Below are positions 12,240 through 24,207 of a stretch of DNA of 64,000 bases, piece after piece; positions within the stretch are counted from its first letter, which is position 1, and every line of letters begins with the position of its first letter. A program made the translations under genes and the position numbers. The notes under the pieces are model-generated. The model saw only the letters and a list, made by a program, of their open reading frames with translations, was not told the origin of the DNA and did no database searches. The stretch comes from Atkinsonella hypoxylon (lineage: Eukaryota > Ascomycota > Sordariomycetes > Hypocreales > Clavicipitaceae), in NCBI GenBank assembly GCA_000729835.1, contig JFHB01000003.1:310001-374000 (forward strand), written 5' to 3'.

Positions 12240-15010
12240 TGAGGGGTTGTGTTAATATTCATTCACCCGCGTGGCCAGGTAGCAAGTTTCAACATAGCTG
12301 CCAACTAAAGAAAGGATTGGCCACGACAAGCTTTTGGTGCGCCAGGCACACTCTCACAGAACGGACACGACTCAGAAAGAAATGCCGAGCGGACCGCCCC
12401 GCGTGGGCATTTTTATGTTGTCGATTTTTCTGCCGCGGCCAGGACAAAGGCCATGACAAGTCTGTTAGTTCTTCCTGCGTCATCCTCCCAAAAGCTGGCC
12501 ATTCAAGAGCTCTTTGGTGTTGGACGATAACAGGGCTGTGCAACGGCCCCCAAAGCTTTGAAAGCGCATGCTGATGGAGACGCAGTTGCAAGGAATCGCC
12601 AGCCTCGTCACAGGGCGAGCTTTGGTTGCGCTTAGTTGTACTAGATACGCAGGATCCAGTGAGAAGCCAACATGAGCACGAGAACTCAGCCCGCCGAGGT
12701 AGGGCAACAGAGGCAGGGCATTCCCAACAGCTTCTGTCTGGCATGCTTGTTTGCTGCTACGCTTCCTTGCTTCTTGTTCTTGACCTCTTCCCAGGAACCC
12801 AGGAACCCAGGAAGGGCAGAGAGATACACAGGTATGCATGCCAATACGGGATCCAAGTTGAACATTATCTTCTCCAGGGATGCCACAAGCTGATTCCAAA
12901 GTATCAGTAGCCAATTATACAGCAGGATTTTGTCTTGAGCAAGATTGAAGGGACATCAAAGCGCCCAATACGGTCCACAATATTTTTTTGAGCGCTGTCC
13001 AAGATAGTTATGGCACAGGAATTATGATTATTCGCGTTGACTCAAGCTTTGTCGGTGACGCCAATCGCCACAAAGCGGATGATCCCTTCATCGTTCCACA
13101 CACACACACATCCAATCCTATTTATTCTTTTTCAATTTCTCTGTTACTTGTCATTTCAAATAAGATGATGGCCTGCCAATGATTTCTCATGGAGCTAGAA
13201 AACCTATCGTGGCAAAAATCCTCCACCTTTTTTCTGTTTGAAACTGCCATGTCAATAAGGCTGGCTACGTCACCCACACCACAACGCCTATAATGGATGT
13301 GTTGGATGATATCCCATCCATCAGGGAGAAAAAAAACCGACCGAGGATATTTTCACCCCCTCCCCCCTCCCCCCTCCCCCCCCTCCTCCCTTTTTCCCCT
13401 CCCTTGCTGCTCGTTGCTCCTCCATGACCAAGTGAAGCGGCCCACACTGTACGTCTTAGCTTCGACTGCCATGCCAAGCCAAGCCTGACGGTCTGAGAAA
13501 CTCGGTCAAGACGCCCTTCCTGATACGAATTTAAACCACGGCATTCTGTTCGCACTGAGACCAAGCCACTGTGACGAGCCAAGCTGAAGACCCCATAGAA
13601 GCCGTCATTATGATGCTTGGCATGATGAACATTCAAAAGGGGGGGGGGTATGGATAACGGACAAATGGAATCTCTTATTCTCGGCCGAAAGGATTCAGGC
13701 TCGATGATCACCATGTATTATTAGCTCGAGAACATGATTCCATGTTCCTAAGCTTTCGAACTTGGGCAAAGGGTGGGAAATCAAACACATGGTTTCGTTT
13801 CGTTCTCTTCACCACATCAAGAGAAAGAAAATCAGGCCGAAGTGCGAAACGAGCTTCAAAAACAAGAAGAAATTGGTGCAAGCCAGCCAGCCAGCCATCG
13901 CAATTCGGAAGTATTTGGGTGTCCATAGCGTACAACTTCTTCCCGTCTGAACTCCACACCTCCTCGGCGCATTTTCAAAAGCCGTTGATCATAGCGCCTC
14001 AGATTGGCCAAGATCCAAGCAACTTGCTCACGGCAGTTAGAGATCCGAGCTCCAAGTTTATGCGCTAGCTCCTTTGACATGGATTTTTCTGTGCTTCAAT
14101 GAGCATAAATGACCAGATTAGGTTGATATTTTGATCCTGAGTGTGGGGGGGCATTGCAGCTAGGAAGGCGTGGTCAGTTTGCCTCGTGCTGTTTCCAGGC
14201 TGGGGGGACTCACCGATGGAGAATTCCGCGTGTCGTTTACTCATCGTTTGGGGTTGACCGGACCGTGCAGCCGTGTTTATATTAAGAGCTGTCACAGACC
14301 ATCTAAGAGGACCTTCGTTTCTTGAAAGGGCTTGTTGAGGCAGACGGGCAATGTCTCTCGCAGATTGTTGGACTGATTTGATCATCCTAGGGGAGCTTGG
14401 GCGTAGTCATGAACCTGTCGAGAAGAATGGGCGGCATGGCATGGTGTAGCTCGGCTTTTTTTTGAGGCACTGAGGCTTTGGCATGAGATGGAGGTGTTGG
14501 CGACGTACTTTTCAATGCATTCAAGTACTCTAGACTCGGGTATCGGAAATAGCTTAACATTTGTGTGGGATATTAGGTTCTTCCTATCTAGGCAGTTATA
14601 ACGATGGATATGGAACTTCCGTCATAGCTTGGATCCTGTGTTTGTTTGAATCCAGACGAGAGTGATTGCATCCTCCTGATTCAGACATTTCGTTTCACCT
14701 TGGGGCGGACACCGCAGTAACTAGCACACTTTTCTGAAAGCCTCACGGCAGAAGAATCAGGAGGACAAAGGAGAATACGAGGCTGGGTCCGATGCCAACG
14801 TAGGCCTTTTGGCATTGGCGTAAGCAAAGCCGCGAGCCAAAGAAGGAGGGGGATGAAAAGCCGAGATTTTGTGTCATGACCGGGGTTCCCGCTACGCTCA
14901 GGTCCAGGCAGGGCGCATCTCAAGTGGCAGAATGGTAATATGCTAAGGGAAAGAGTGTTAATTAGTGGCATACTAAGCATATGTCTACTACAAGCCGTTT
15001 TGAACGTCAA

Positions 15011-15049
<39 letters not shown>

Positions 15050-16335
15050 CGCTGTTGCTGTCGCTGTCGCTGTTGCTGTTGCTGGTGTTGATGATGATAT
15101 GAATAGCATCATCGACACTTCCCTCGAGGGCCCTCTGAAAGTCATTCAGAAACCGCCTGCCGCGACATGTTCTACCTGCTGCACGATTATGTTGAATGTT
15201 GTACTGACGCAGCCAACTTCACTTTCTCCAAGCTTAATTCAGCAGCTGAAAGATATCGACAGTCCTCGACATCAAGAGGGCAGAATCGCAATGATCCACA
15301 AATACACATACAGACCTAAATTTAAGCTCATGCCAGCAATTTGAGGTCTTCTACGCTCATGTTAGATCAAGCCGAACTACATGAGGCCTGTAAGTCTGGT
15401 GGCGCAGCAACGTTGGACTCCTACTAAAGAAGAAGAGCTTGAAGGTCTAGTTTTGCCTTACAACACCCAGGGGTAAGTGGTTTGTAAAGACTACGGACAA
15501 GACAAGTAAGTGCCTTCGAGTAGTCTCTCATACAACGCGTGCCAACCCAGACAAGAAGGTGTAGTATTCAACAAACTGTATTCATTATCCTTCCCTATCA
15601 TAACCAATATTAAATAAAGAATTCCTTGTAATGAAATACAAACCTCCTTTTGTGAAACACATGACACATTCCGTAGTACGTACACACATTGTGGTATAGT
15701 CTCCCTTGGGAGAATAAAAGAAGACGCAAGCTATTTTGAATAAGCAAAGCATACAGCATAAGCGCGTGACGACTAATCTGGTGAAGTGGTTTCAGCAGCA
15801 AAATGGGAATTTCCTTCTCGCTATCTAAACGCGAAGAATGCTGTTCTCGAATTTCCAAATTCGCTGTTGCTTCCTACTTACTAGACCAAGGGTTAGATGT
15901 GAAGATTGCTGCTGCGTGACACGATGAATCAGCGCCAGAAAAGAAGAAAAGAAGAAGAAAGAAGCGTCAAAAGTGTCACAATCTCACGCGTCGATTATAT
16001 TATGAGCACGTGTGACTGACATGTCCAAGGAGGGGAAGATGCTGGATTATAGGTAAGGGATATTGGCGGCACAAATACATGAATAGTCGCAGTGGGTGCT
16101 GATGGTCAACACGCGGCAAGGTTGAAGCCGTACACCATTTTGGAGAAATCTGTCTCTCAAAGACAGGTCACACGGTGCCTCCAATCGTTCATGGGTATGT
16201 AACTTGGCGACAACGTAGGGCAATAACCGCCGGTAGAACCGATCGGCCATGACAGAGCAGGATGCAGAGAATGGAAAACATAGTAAGTCACAAAGCCTTG
16301 AGGCAAAAGCTAGTCCATGGAGTGTCGGACAACTT
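12240..16335. other. Gene-poor block, part 3
   Basis: No supported gene. It holds a C-rich tract at about 13355-13400 (G-quadruplex potential on the minus strand), a G-run at about 13640, a GCTGTT/GCTGTC hexanucleotide array at about 15010-15085, and AT-rich sequence from about 15500 to 16050. The end nearest 16335 should include the 3' trailer of the zinc-cluster gene. Confidence 0.5.
15010..15085. repeat. GCTGTT/GCTGTC hexanucleotide repeat
   Basis: About twelve imperfect hexamers in tandem. On the plus strand they translate as a Val-Ala dipeptide repeat within an otherwise unremarkable open frame (14940-15344). On the minus strand the same array reads as Ala-Thr. Neither is taken as coding. 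Confidence 0.85.
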
Positions 16336-18761
16336 TCATGCACCCTCGAGCGGCGGCACAAATGCACCTGCGTAACTGAAATCCACCAATCCGTCAAGCA
16401 TCCAGTGTTGGGGATCAAAAAAATCATAGCTCGTCTCGCCTCCGTATGGCAAGCCTCCGATCAAAGGATTGGGTCCCGCTGTGGGTGCTGGCAAGCCAGC
16501 TGTGGTGCTTGATGTCAATGCACCGTTCGTATTGAGCATACTGGATGTGGGCAGGGGATGAGCGGACATGAGGGTGCTGTCGAGATGAGTCGACGATGCC
16601 GACGACTCGTTCGCCGAGTCCGGATTGGTTGGATGTTTGGTATCTTGAGGGTCAAGACGTGAATTTTAGTGAACAATAGTACAAATGGGTATAGTTGGCA
16701 TAGACTCACTTTCAAGGCCGCCTCTCCCTGCAGATTGGTATTCTTCCCTCCATCGCCAGACAGAATCGAATACCAGGCTCATGCTGTGGCGACATCGAAC
16801 CTTGAGCTGCAGGCTGTCATCCATCTGCACAGCCGTGTCATCGTCTGGATCGTATGCATTGTTTCGGCTGTCAAGTCGAGCGCCATTCCACATTTGCACC
16901 ATCAGTTCGGCCAACCTCCACTGCAAATCGTTGTGGACAACACTGGTCGCGCGAATAGCTTTGACAGAATGGTGAAACAGGGTACGTCCGCGGTCGAAGT
17001 CAATTGTCTTGCAAAAGAAGGACCTCATCAGCTTCAACAGAGTAAAGCCGGCAGCCACAAGCATCTGTTGCAAGTAATTCGTCGCGTAGAGTAGAATCGT
17101 GCCTCGTATGCTATCTCGAGGAGACGTCACTTTGTCGAACTCGAGCAACTCATCCAGAAAGCTGCTTGCTGCTCTCCATAGACCCATTAGGTCGTCCATG
17201 TAACCAGGCGTCTTGCTAGAGTCAAAGAAGCCAGCCAGTCTCATATGCAGCGCTGCGGCCCTCAGGTGCAGGTTCACAATTGGTCCCAGCTGCTGAGACA
17301 TAACGGAGGCTTGTAATTCACCATAATCTCGTCGATACACGCGCATGAGCATCGCACGATGCTCGTCTCCTGCTACTCCTCTAGGGTCACTGGCGTTGCT
17401 GTACATCTCCTTGGACACCTTGTCGCAAAAACGTTCTATTTGAAGCCGCGCCTCGAGGTCGGTGGAAAGGTGAAGCGCCGGGTCGTCACCTGGCCGCAGT
17501 GCCAAGGTCCAGTCGTACAAAGTTGATGCGGGCTGGCCATAACCTGTTCCAACATTTTGTGCCACAATATTGCAAACAGCCCATGTGGTAACGCGGTCGG
17601 CCAGCTGTTCCTTATTCAACTCAACAGACACTCGAGAAAAGTCCCTAATATGGTTCGGCCGGTGAAGCCCAATGCCAGTTGCTGTCTTCATCATGACACC
17701 GCAGAGTATGTGCGTAGGGTCAGAGGTGGTTGTGCTAGTAGGCAGAGGCCAGGTGCAGAGCAGACACATGGCTTTCACGACGTGGTAGTTGCTAGGTACC
17801 TCGCCTATCGTCGTCCACAGAAATCGTGTCATGGGCCCTGATAAGTTGGTAAGAAGGCTTGGACAGTCCAAGGGGCTGAAGCGACGTGCTGCGACGGCAA
17901 TGATGGACCAGAATAACAGCGGGTGTTGCTGATTGTACTGATCGGGAGGTTGTTGAGGGTTGAGAAACGGCAAAAACGGGTGATAATATGCGAAGAACTC
18001 GTTGAACAGATGAGTTACATTATCGTCTGTCAATCGAACGTTTTCCAACTCATACGAATAATGCGGCACGGCATATGCGCCGCCTCGTTTAAGATGAAGC
18101 AGAGAAGACACAGCTTCATCAGAGCCCATGAGGGAAGGATTGCGAGTGTGCGTGTAGGTTGTCGTGCTTGGTGCCACGGGAGAGTTTACGTCTTCGTCTT
18201 CGTCTAGCGCGAATCCTTGCGTCTTGGCTCGAGCTATGTTGCGCCGCAAACGCTCAATTTCTTTCTCCATTTCAGCATGTTTTGAACGCTTTCCCACGCG
18301 CTTGAAGTTGGATTCGATCTTGCATTCAAGTTTCAGACGATTACATCGAGAGCAACTTTGGAAAGGGTCTTGCACAACGTCACACCGCAGCTATTGAACA
18401 TTTTTCATTGTGCAATCAGCGGAATTGACTCCCAGAAAGGAACTATGGCATTCTCGAGCCATGGAAAAAGCGGTCATATTGCAGTCGAGGGAACAGAACG
18501 TGCTCCCGAGGTAAGAATGGGGCAACAACTCACCTTTTGTTGCCTACACTCATTGCAGGCTCTTTTGACGCCGGGCTGGCGCTTCTTATCATGATCGCAA
18601 TGGTCGCCATGATCATCGTCTAAAGCACTTCCAGGGCTGCTCTCCTGAGTGACTGGTCCGCTTCTCTTCCGCTTGGGAGCACCGTTTCCATGACGAGAGC
18701 CGGCAGGGCTCGTTGGGCTGAGAGACGCCGCTCCGTGGGCGACTATTGGAGAACCGTCCAT
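16336..18761 (-). CDS. Zn(II)2Cys6 transcription factor, LEU3-like
   Basis: A fungal zinc-cluster activator with the fungal-specific middle homology region. The closest family I recognise is LEU3/LeuB, which in yeast and Aspergillus controls branched-chain amino acid genes; that assignment is by motif, not alignment. Exons are 18761-18534, 18390-16710 and 16643-16336 (738 residues). Intron 1 interrupts the zinc cluster after ACNECRQQK; splicing to LRCDVVQDPF restores C69-x2-C72-x6-C79-x9-C89-x2-C92-x6-C99. A basic linker and a short coiled coil (EMEKEIERLRR) follow, as expected for a dimerising cluster protein. The middle region is hydrophobic and helical. The tail ends in an aromatic/acidic segment (YDFFDPQHWMLDGLVDFSY), possibly the activation domain. 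Intron 2 (66 bp, GTGAGT...CAAG) extends the protein past a nearby stop. It stands alone next to a very long gene-free region. Confidence 0.85.
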
Positions 18762-20743
18762 GCACCTGCAAAGAGCGACAGCTTGGTCAAGGCCGCCGCA
18801 GTCTCAGGGACAACTACACAAATAGGGCGGAAAGCGGCAAAAGGGAGCCGGGTCCCCAGAGTCGTTGCGCGCTCAGCGGGGTAGTTGCACGGGTTCGATC
18901 TTGCGTTGCGCACTCGGGACGATATCAAAAGCAGGCCGTGATGAAGGCGAGACGTCAATATTATCTGCAAAGCAATGGAGGAATTGGTCGTGCCGGTTGG
19001 GCGGTTGAGCTACAGCAAGCAGAAATCAACAAACAGCAATAGCTCCGAGCGCCGACCACGGAGGTAAGAGGTGAAGATGGTATGGTAGCGTATGGAGCAA
19101 AAAAGTGCTGGCTGGAATTGACCGCGGTGGAGGAGAACTGGCCCACCAGAATTTTGAGCGAGACCATTCATTACGAGTGTTTCGTTGCAGCCATCGGCCG
19201 TTGCAGCGGGGAGCGGGGCAGCAAAAAAAAAAAAGATGATGTGGGGTCGCCATGCGCGATGGGCGGTCGACTGGGCCTCTGGTTGGCACGTTTTCCTTGA
19301 GAGCCCCTCGAAGGCTCACGTGGTTGGCTCGAGAATCTACGCCATGCTTTCTTCTTGGGGAAGTTGCGCTAGTGGGCTCCTGTCACCGGACTTGAGCCGC
19401 CAAACCTTTTAGGTGGCGGCAAGCCAAAGACAAAAATGGAGAGGGGAATTTGATGATTGACTAAGAAGGACAATGAACAGTGGTCCGCGTGGTGGTGGCG
19501 GCTCAAGGCCGAAAGCTGAGTGCCGTCCGGAGTGAGGCTGTTGAACTATGTGCAGCATGGAGTACTGGTGACCTTTGTCGGGGTTTATGTTTATCTCCTT
19601 CACCTAGGTACTAGGTACTAGGTACTAGGTACCTAGGGTAGGTAGGAAGTCGGGGCACTTAGATCTCAATCTCACTATTAGATCTCACCATTAAAAAGAG
19701 AAGGCCGCGCAAGAGATTGAAATAGTATTGTATTGTATGGAGCACCGCTCACCATACACCCCACGTGGTCCACCACGGTGTGCGGCTTTTTCCAGCTTGA
19801 CGCCGATCCAGCCTTTCCAGCCTCCGTCTCCATACTCGGACGGCGCGGTCTGGCTGCCTGCGCGCCTTGCCCACTGCTCTCCGCTTCTCCAGCTGTTCGC
19901 CAGCCGTCAGTGTTGCTTCCGAGTGCTCCACGTTCTTGTTGTTCCAGGTGCCACGTTCTGCCACGCTCTGCACACGCTGCTGCCTTCTGCTGCTCCCGTT
20001 TGTGCTTGAACAATGCATAGTTAATGCGGCACGTCTGACTGGCTGGCGGGCTGGTGGGTTGGTGAGCAGCTGGTGGTATTGTGGCCGACACCCAATGGGT
20101 CCGTTCTGTTCCCCTCTTTGTATACTCCGTAACTAACATACCTAGTCACCCCAACAAGGCTCTGTCAACTGATAAGCGGGAAGACGGCAGGCGCGGGGTG
20201 ATAAGCTCCGTGTACGGACGCGCCCAGGTAAGTACGACCTACAGTAAGTAAGCTACTCCGTTCTTCGTATTCCGTACATTGCCACAACGAAAGTCCATTG
20301 GCGCCCTCTGGAAGCTGGTATCATTTGCTCCACTCCACACCGCCTGCCGTGCCCTAATATTTCTGTGTTACGGATACACACCTTTTTAATGCCTGTAATT
20401 ACTCCGTAGCCTCGTCCCGATGGACAGTGTTCAGTATGACTCAGTCAGCAAACTGGTGTGCGCTCCCCACTCTCCACTCTCCACTCTCCACTCTCCACTC
20501 TCCACTCCATGCCAATCGTACGATTCGACGAAGCTTCCTGCGGGGATTCACGTCGATCCCCCCACGCTGGGAATAGAACCTATTGATTTACTACTCCGTA
20601 TTAATTGGCCTGTATTGTGTGCCACAGCACAACAGTTCTCAGCCTGACTCAAACGTACATTGTCAGAACTAGCAGCTTTCCGCATTTTGAACCGGCACAT
20701 ATTCAAATCGACGCTATTCTACTTCTCAGCAACACTATCCAGA
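18762..20743. other. Intergenic, leader of zinc-cluster gene and repeats
   Basis: No gene supported. It contains a run of A at about 19220-19232, TAGGTACC motifs at about 19600-19645, TACTCCGTA-type motifs near 20122, 20253, 20402 and 20591, and a CTCCACT heptamer array at about 20468-20508. Transcription would be divergent from both sides. Confidence 0.55.
20468..20508. repeat. CTCCACT heptamer tandem repeat
   Basis: Five consecutive CTCCACT copies plus partials, read directly from the sequence. Confidence 0.85.
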
Positions 20744-21020
20744 ATGACTGAACCCAAACAGTTGCCTCGCAGGCCACAGAAGCGATGTCTCAAACCAGCC
20801 CTGGCAGCATCGACATATGTAGAGTCTTCAAAGGTCAAGGCAGATGTTCAGTATTCTTTGCCTGCTCACCAACCTCAACTCGGTACGTGCATCGCTATCG
20901 CTGTTGCTCATCGTCCTATACTAACCAACTACTGAAGAGACGAAACGCATCAACACTACGCATGTAGTGCAACCCTTCCTAGATGTTGATGTCTTTCTGG
21001 CTAAAGGGCATGACACATAG
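20744..21020 (+). CDS. Candidate small spliced gene of unknown function (73 aa)
   Basis: Two exons, 20744-20882 and 20938-21020, are joined by a 55-bp intron with a GTACGT donor, an ACTAAC branch point 14 nt before the acceptor, and TGAAG. The junction is phase 1 and in frame. The start ATG follows a CT-rich leader (CTTCTCAGCAACACTATCCAGA). The predicted product is basic at its N-terminus (PKQLPRRPQKRCLKP) with no signal peptide, membrane segment or domain I recognise. A near-perfect intron in a short frame is the main argument that this is transcribed. It could also be a leader exon of the aldehyde dehydrogenase gene about 590 bp downstream, or a lineage-specific gene. Confidence 0.4.
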
Positions 21021-21605
21021 CGTTCCGGAACCTGTTACGCGAGGTGTGGCTGGGATTCGGTAATTGTCTGTCATCAAGCGCATCATTTGATTAAGTAGGA
21101 AGCATAACATCCGCAGGGTCTGAAGACCCGTGCATTGGTGCCATTAGTTATATTGCTTAAATCGGTTTCAAAGCGGCGAGGTAGGCTTCGAAAGCTATAC
21201 ACATCTTCGCGATCAGTTCGCGGCGTTCTTGATCTTTATCTGCTTGTGCAAATCTAGATGCTCGAATCTAGGCTTCGAACCGAATGCTTGGCATAAGCGG
21301 GGTGTACAACCGTCTCCTGCATCTAGACCTTCCAATTGCCAAGAACGCCTTAGTCCTAACAGGTTGCTTCTGCATAAAGAAATACTGGAGAAGCGGACAT
21401 GCCAGTAAGTACAATTAGCGTGTCCGTTACATGAAGAACTGGATTTAGCCATAAATTCTCTTCATCATGCCACGTCTCATCCTCTTTGTCACTTCAGCAT
21501 CTTGGCTACCCCAAACCACTTGAGCTACGCTGAAGCTGAGATTAGCTGCGTGCCCGGGGATCCTCAGTATCAAAGATTCGACAATATCCTGACAAGACAA
21601 GCAAG
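21021..21605. other. Intergenic, promoter region of aldehyde dehydrogenase gene
   Basis: Nothing recognisable beyond a short leader ending in GACAAGACAAGCAAG just before the ATG at 21606. No repeat or RNA gene seen. Confidence 0.5.
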
Positions 21606-23101
21606 ATGACTGCAGCCACTACAGTGCCGCTCGTCATTGATGGCAAGCATCATGCTGCAGACAAGACCTTCGACATCAAATCTCCGGTCACTGGGCAGAC
21701 TGTCTACAAGTGCGCTGGTGCATCCGTAGCTGATGCAAACAAGGCTGTCGATGCTGCTGCTGCTGCTTTCAAGACATGGCGCAAAGCCACGCCCGAGGAA
21801 CGCCAGGATATCCTGCTCAAAGCGGCCGATATTATGTCCAATCGCCGTGGGGAGTTGAGCAATTACATTATGGATGAAACCGGAGCTACTTGGGACTGGG
21901 CTGAGTTCGACATCAACAAGGCCATTAGATTTTTGAAAGATGTTGCTGGTCGTGTTGCAACCCTGTCAGGCTCATTCCCTGCCACCTCGGATCCTAGCAG
22001 GGCTGCTATTGTACTGCGAGAGCCATTTGGTGTAGTTCTATCGATCGCCCCATGGTATGAAAGGACCGTTCTTCTGTACCAAACGTGCTTTCTGCATCTT
22101 CTTCTGACAAGTTTGACAGGAATGCGCCGTACAACCTCGGTACCAGAGCGGTTGCGTTCCCCATTGCTGCTGGAAACACAGTTGTATTGAAGGCATCCGA
22201 AGCCTCTCCTAAGACATTTTCGGCACTCGTGGATGTCTTTCACGAGGCTGGACTCCCCAAGGGTGTCCTGAACATGCTTGTACACGAGCCATCCGACGCC
22301 GCTGCTGTAACCTCGTCGCTCATCGCCAACCCCCATATCAGGAAGATCAACTTCACAGGCAGCACCAATGTCGGACGAATCATTGCCAAGCAGGCAGGAC
22401 AGCACCTCAAGCCTCTTGTGCTAGAGCTCGGCGGAAAGGCCCCTGCTATCGTCTGGGAAGACGCCAACCTGGATCTTGCCGCTCAACATTGCGCTCTAGG
22501 CTCCTTCATCCACAGCGGCCAGGTTTGCATGTCTACGGAGAGGATCCTCGTTCACAAGGCCGTCAAAGATAGTTTCAAACAGAAGTTTGCCGCCGCAGTC
22601 GCCAACATCTTCCCTTCCAGCGGCGAAGCTCCAGTTCTTATCGACAGTGTCGCCGCTCGTTTGAACAAGCAGCTCATCGCCAATGCCACAGAGCGTGGTG
22701 CTACCATTTTACATGGAGACGTCGATGCACAGGAAAGCAGCGAGACGAGATTGCGTCCCATTGTCGTAGATAATGTCACGAGCGATATGGATATCTACCA
22801 CACCGAATCGTTTGGACCGACCGTCTCTCTCATTTACATTGAGTCAGAGGAGGAGGCCATTCGCATTGCCAACGATACCGAATACGGTCTGTCATCTGCC
22901 GTTTTCACGCAGGATTTACGAAGAGGTTTGCGTTTCGCAGAGGAGATAGAGACCGGTGCAGTTCACGTCAACAGCATGTCGGTGCACGATGAGAGCGCCC
23001 TGCCACACGGCGGTGTTAAATCCAGCGGTTATGGTCGGTTCAATGCCACATTGGGACTGGAGGAGTGGACGAGGACCAAGAACGTGACATTTGATCGTTG
23101 A
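21606..23101 (+). CDS. NAD(P)+-dependent aldehyde dehydrogenase (salicylaldehyde/vanillin dehydrogenase-like)
   Basis: Oxidises an aldehyde to a carboxylic acid with NAD(P)+. Exons 21606-22054 and 22120-23101 give 476 residues, a normal ALDH length. The 65-bp intron (GTATGA...GACAG) splits the Trp codon of the PWNAPYN motif, which confirms the junction. Visible motifs are FTGSTNVGR (cofactor binding), LELGGKAP with the general-base Glu near residue 252, and SGQVCMSTER with the catalytic Cys near 286. The SGQVCMSTER form is the one I associate with salicylaldehyde, vanillin and related aromatic aldehyde dehydrogenases, so an aromatic aldehyde is a reasonable but unproven substrate. No targeting peptide is obvious, suggesting cytosol. 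It does not sit in an evident catabolic cluster; TIM10 follows on the same strand after 418 bp. Confidence 0.92.
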
Positions 23102-23519
23102 TCATTTGGTGTAGAGCGATGCGTTTTTAGTGTGTTCATGTCGTTCAACTATTTTACCGCTTCCACTTCCCGTACCCATAGGACATGGATGAATGATCGA
23201 GGTTCCACCAGCGCACCTTAAGCTGCTCTACACCCAAAGCAGTACCGGCCCTGCTCTAAAACAACTCTCCAACCTCCTAACCGATAAGTTCTGTTTCCGC
23301 AACAAACATAGACACCACATCAGCTCTAAGAAGAACCACGAGACAAATATAATCCAACCTGTTTCAAACCACCTTCCAGGGTAGTATGCATGAGCACTAT
23401 CGATAAGACCCATAACGTAAGCACTACAAAGTGAAATCTCAACCACGTCAAACCTCCTTGAATCAATCCCATCACCATCGAGATCGCCCACCACAACCCA
23501 CGTAACGCAGCCCGCAGCC
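23102..23519. other. Intergenic between aldehyde dehydrogenase and TIM10
   Basis: Contains the 3' trailer of the first gene and the CA-rich leader of TIM10 (CCACCACAACCCACG just upstream). No other feature seen. Confidence 0.5.
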
Positions 23520-23878
23520 ATGTCCTTCCTCGGCCTCGGACGTCCCCAGCCCACCTCTGAGCAGAAAATCGCCGCAGTAGAAGGCGAAATGCGCATGATG
23601 GCCGACACTTACAACCGGTGAGTTTTCCTCCCTCCCCAATGACCCTTTTCGCCACGGGAGGTAAAAAGAGCTAAGGCGTCTTCCCTAGGCTGCAGAAGAC
23701 GTGCCAGAAGAAGTGTATCCCTACGGACTATCGCGAGGGCGAGCTCAACAAGGGCGAATCGGTGTGCTTGGATCGGTGCACCGCCAAGTTCCTCGATACG
23801 TCGATGAAAGTCAGTGAGATTATGCAGCAGCAGGGGCAGGCTTTGGGCGGAGGACCCCCTGGCGATGGGTTGTTATAG
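23520..23878 (+). CDS. TIM10: Mitochondrial intermembrane space chaperone Tim10
   Basis: Small Tim protein that, with Tim9, carries hydrophobic carrier precursors across the intermembrane space to the TIM22 complex. Exons 23520-23617 and 23689-23878 give 95 residues, typical for the family. The intron is 71 bp with a GTGAGT donor and CCCTAG acceptor and splits an Arg codon. The twin CX3C motif is intact: C38-x3-C42 and C59-x3-C63, separated by 16 residues. The central helices (EQKIAAVEGEMRMMADTYN and DTSMKVSEIMQQQ) match Tim10. The C-terminus is a short Gly/Pro tail. There is no presequence, as expected for a Mia40-imported protein. Confidence 0.95.
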
Positions 23879-24207
23879 ATTAGGAGCGGCATTTCTCGTG
23901 AGCTTTTTTTTTTTTTTTTGGTCGACGCAGCCCCTTTTGTATGAATATACTATCTGGATTTAAGATGAATTTCTCTGCCACTCCTTTCTAATGAATTGGT
24001 ATGAACTATCTGGTATCTTAGCTTGTGGTGAGAATGAAGAAACCAACGCCGCCTTGCCCGATATGCTTCGAGATATAACGGAAAATATGAAGGAAAGAGG
24101 AAAGGCCCGAGGTCTGGCGACGCTCAGGCCATTTGATAATGCCGGAAATGCAACGCTAGACAAATAGGAATACTATGGTAGGAAGGACAGCCAACTTCAG
24201 GGAAACA
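23879..24207. other. Shared 3' region of TIM10 and STB6-like gene
   Basis: Convergent gene ends 329 bp apart. A poly-T run at about 23906-23920 lies just after TIM10. No gene seen. Confidence 0.5.

Noticed and set aside
14940..15344. Plus-strand frame with a Val-Ala repeat after a hydrophobic start
   Set aside because: The repeat is a GCTGTT microsatellite; no splice support, homologue or downstream domain.
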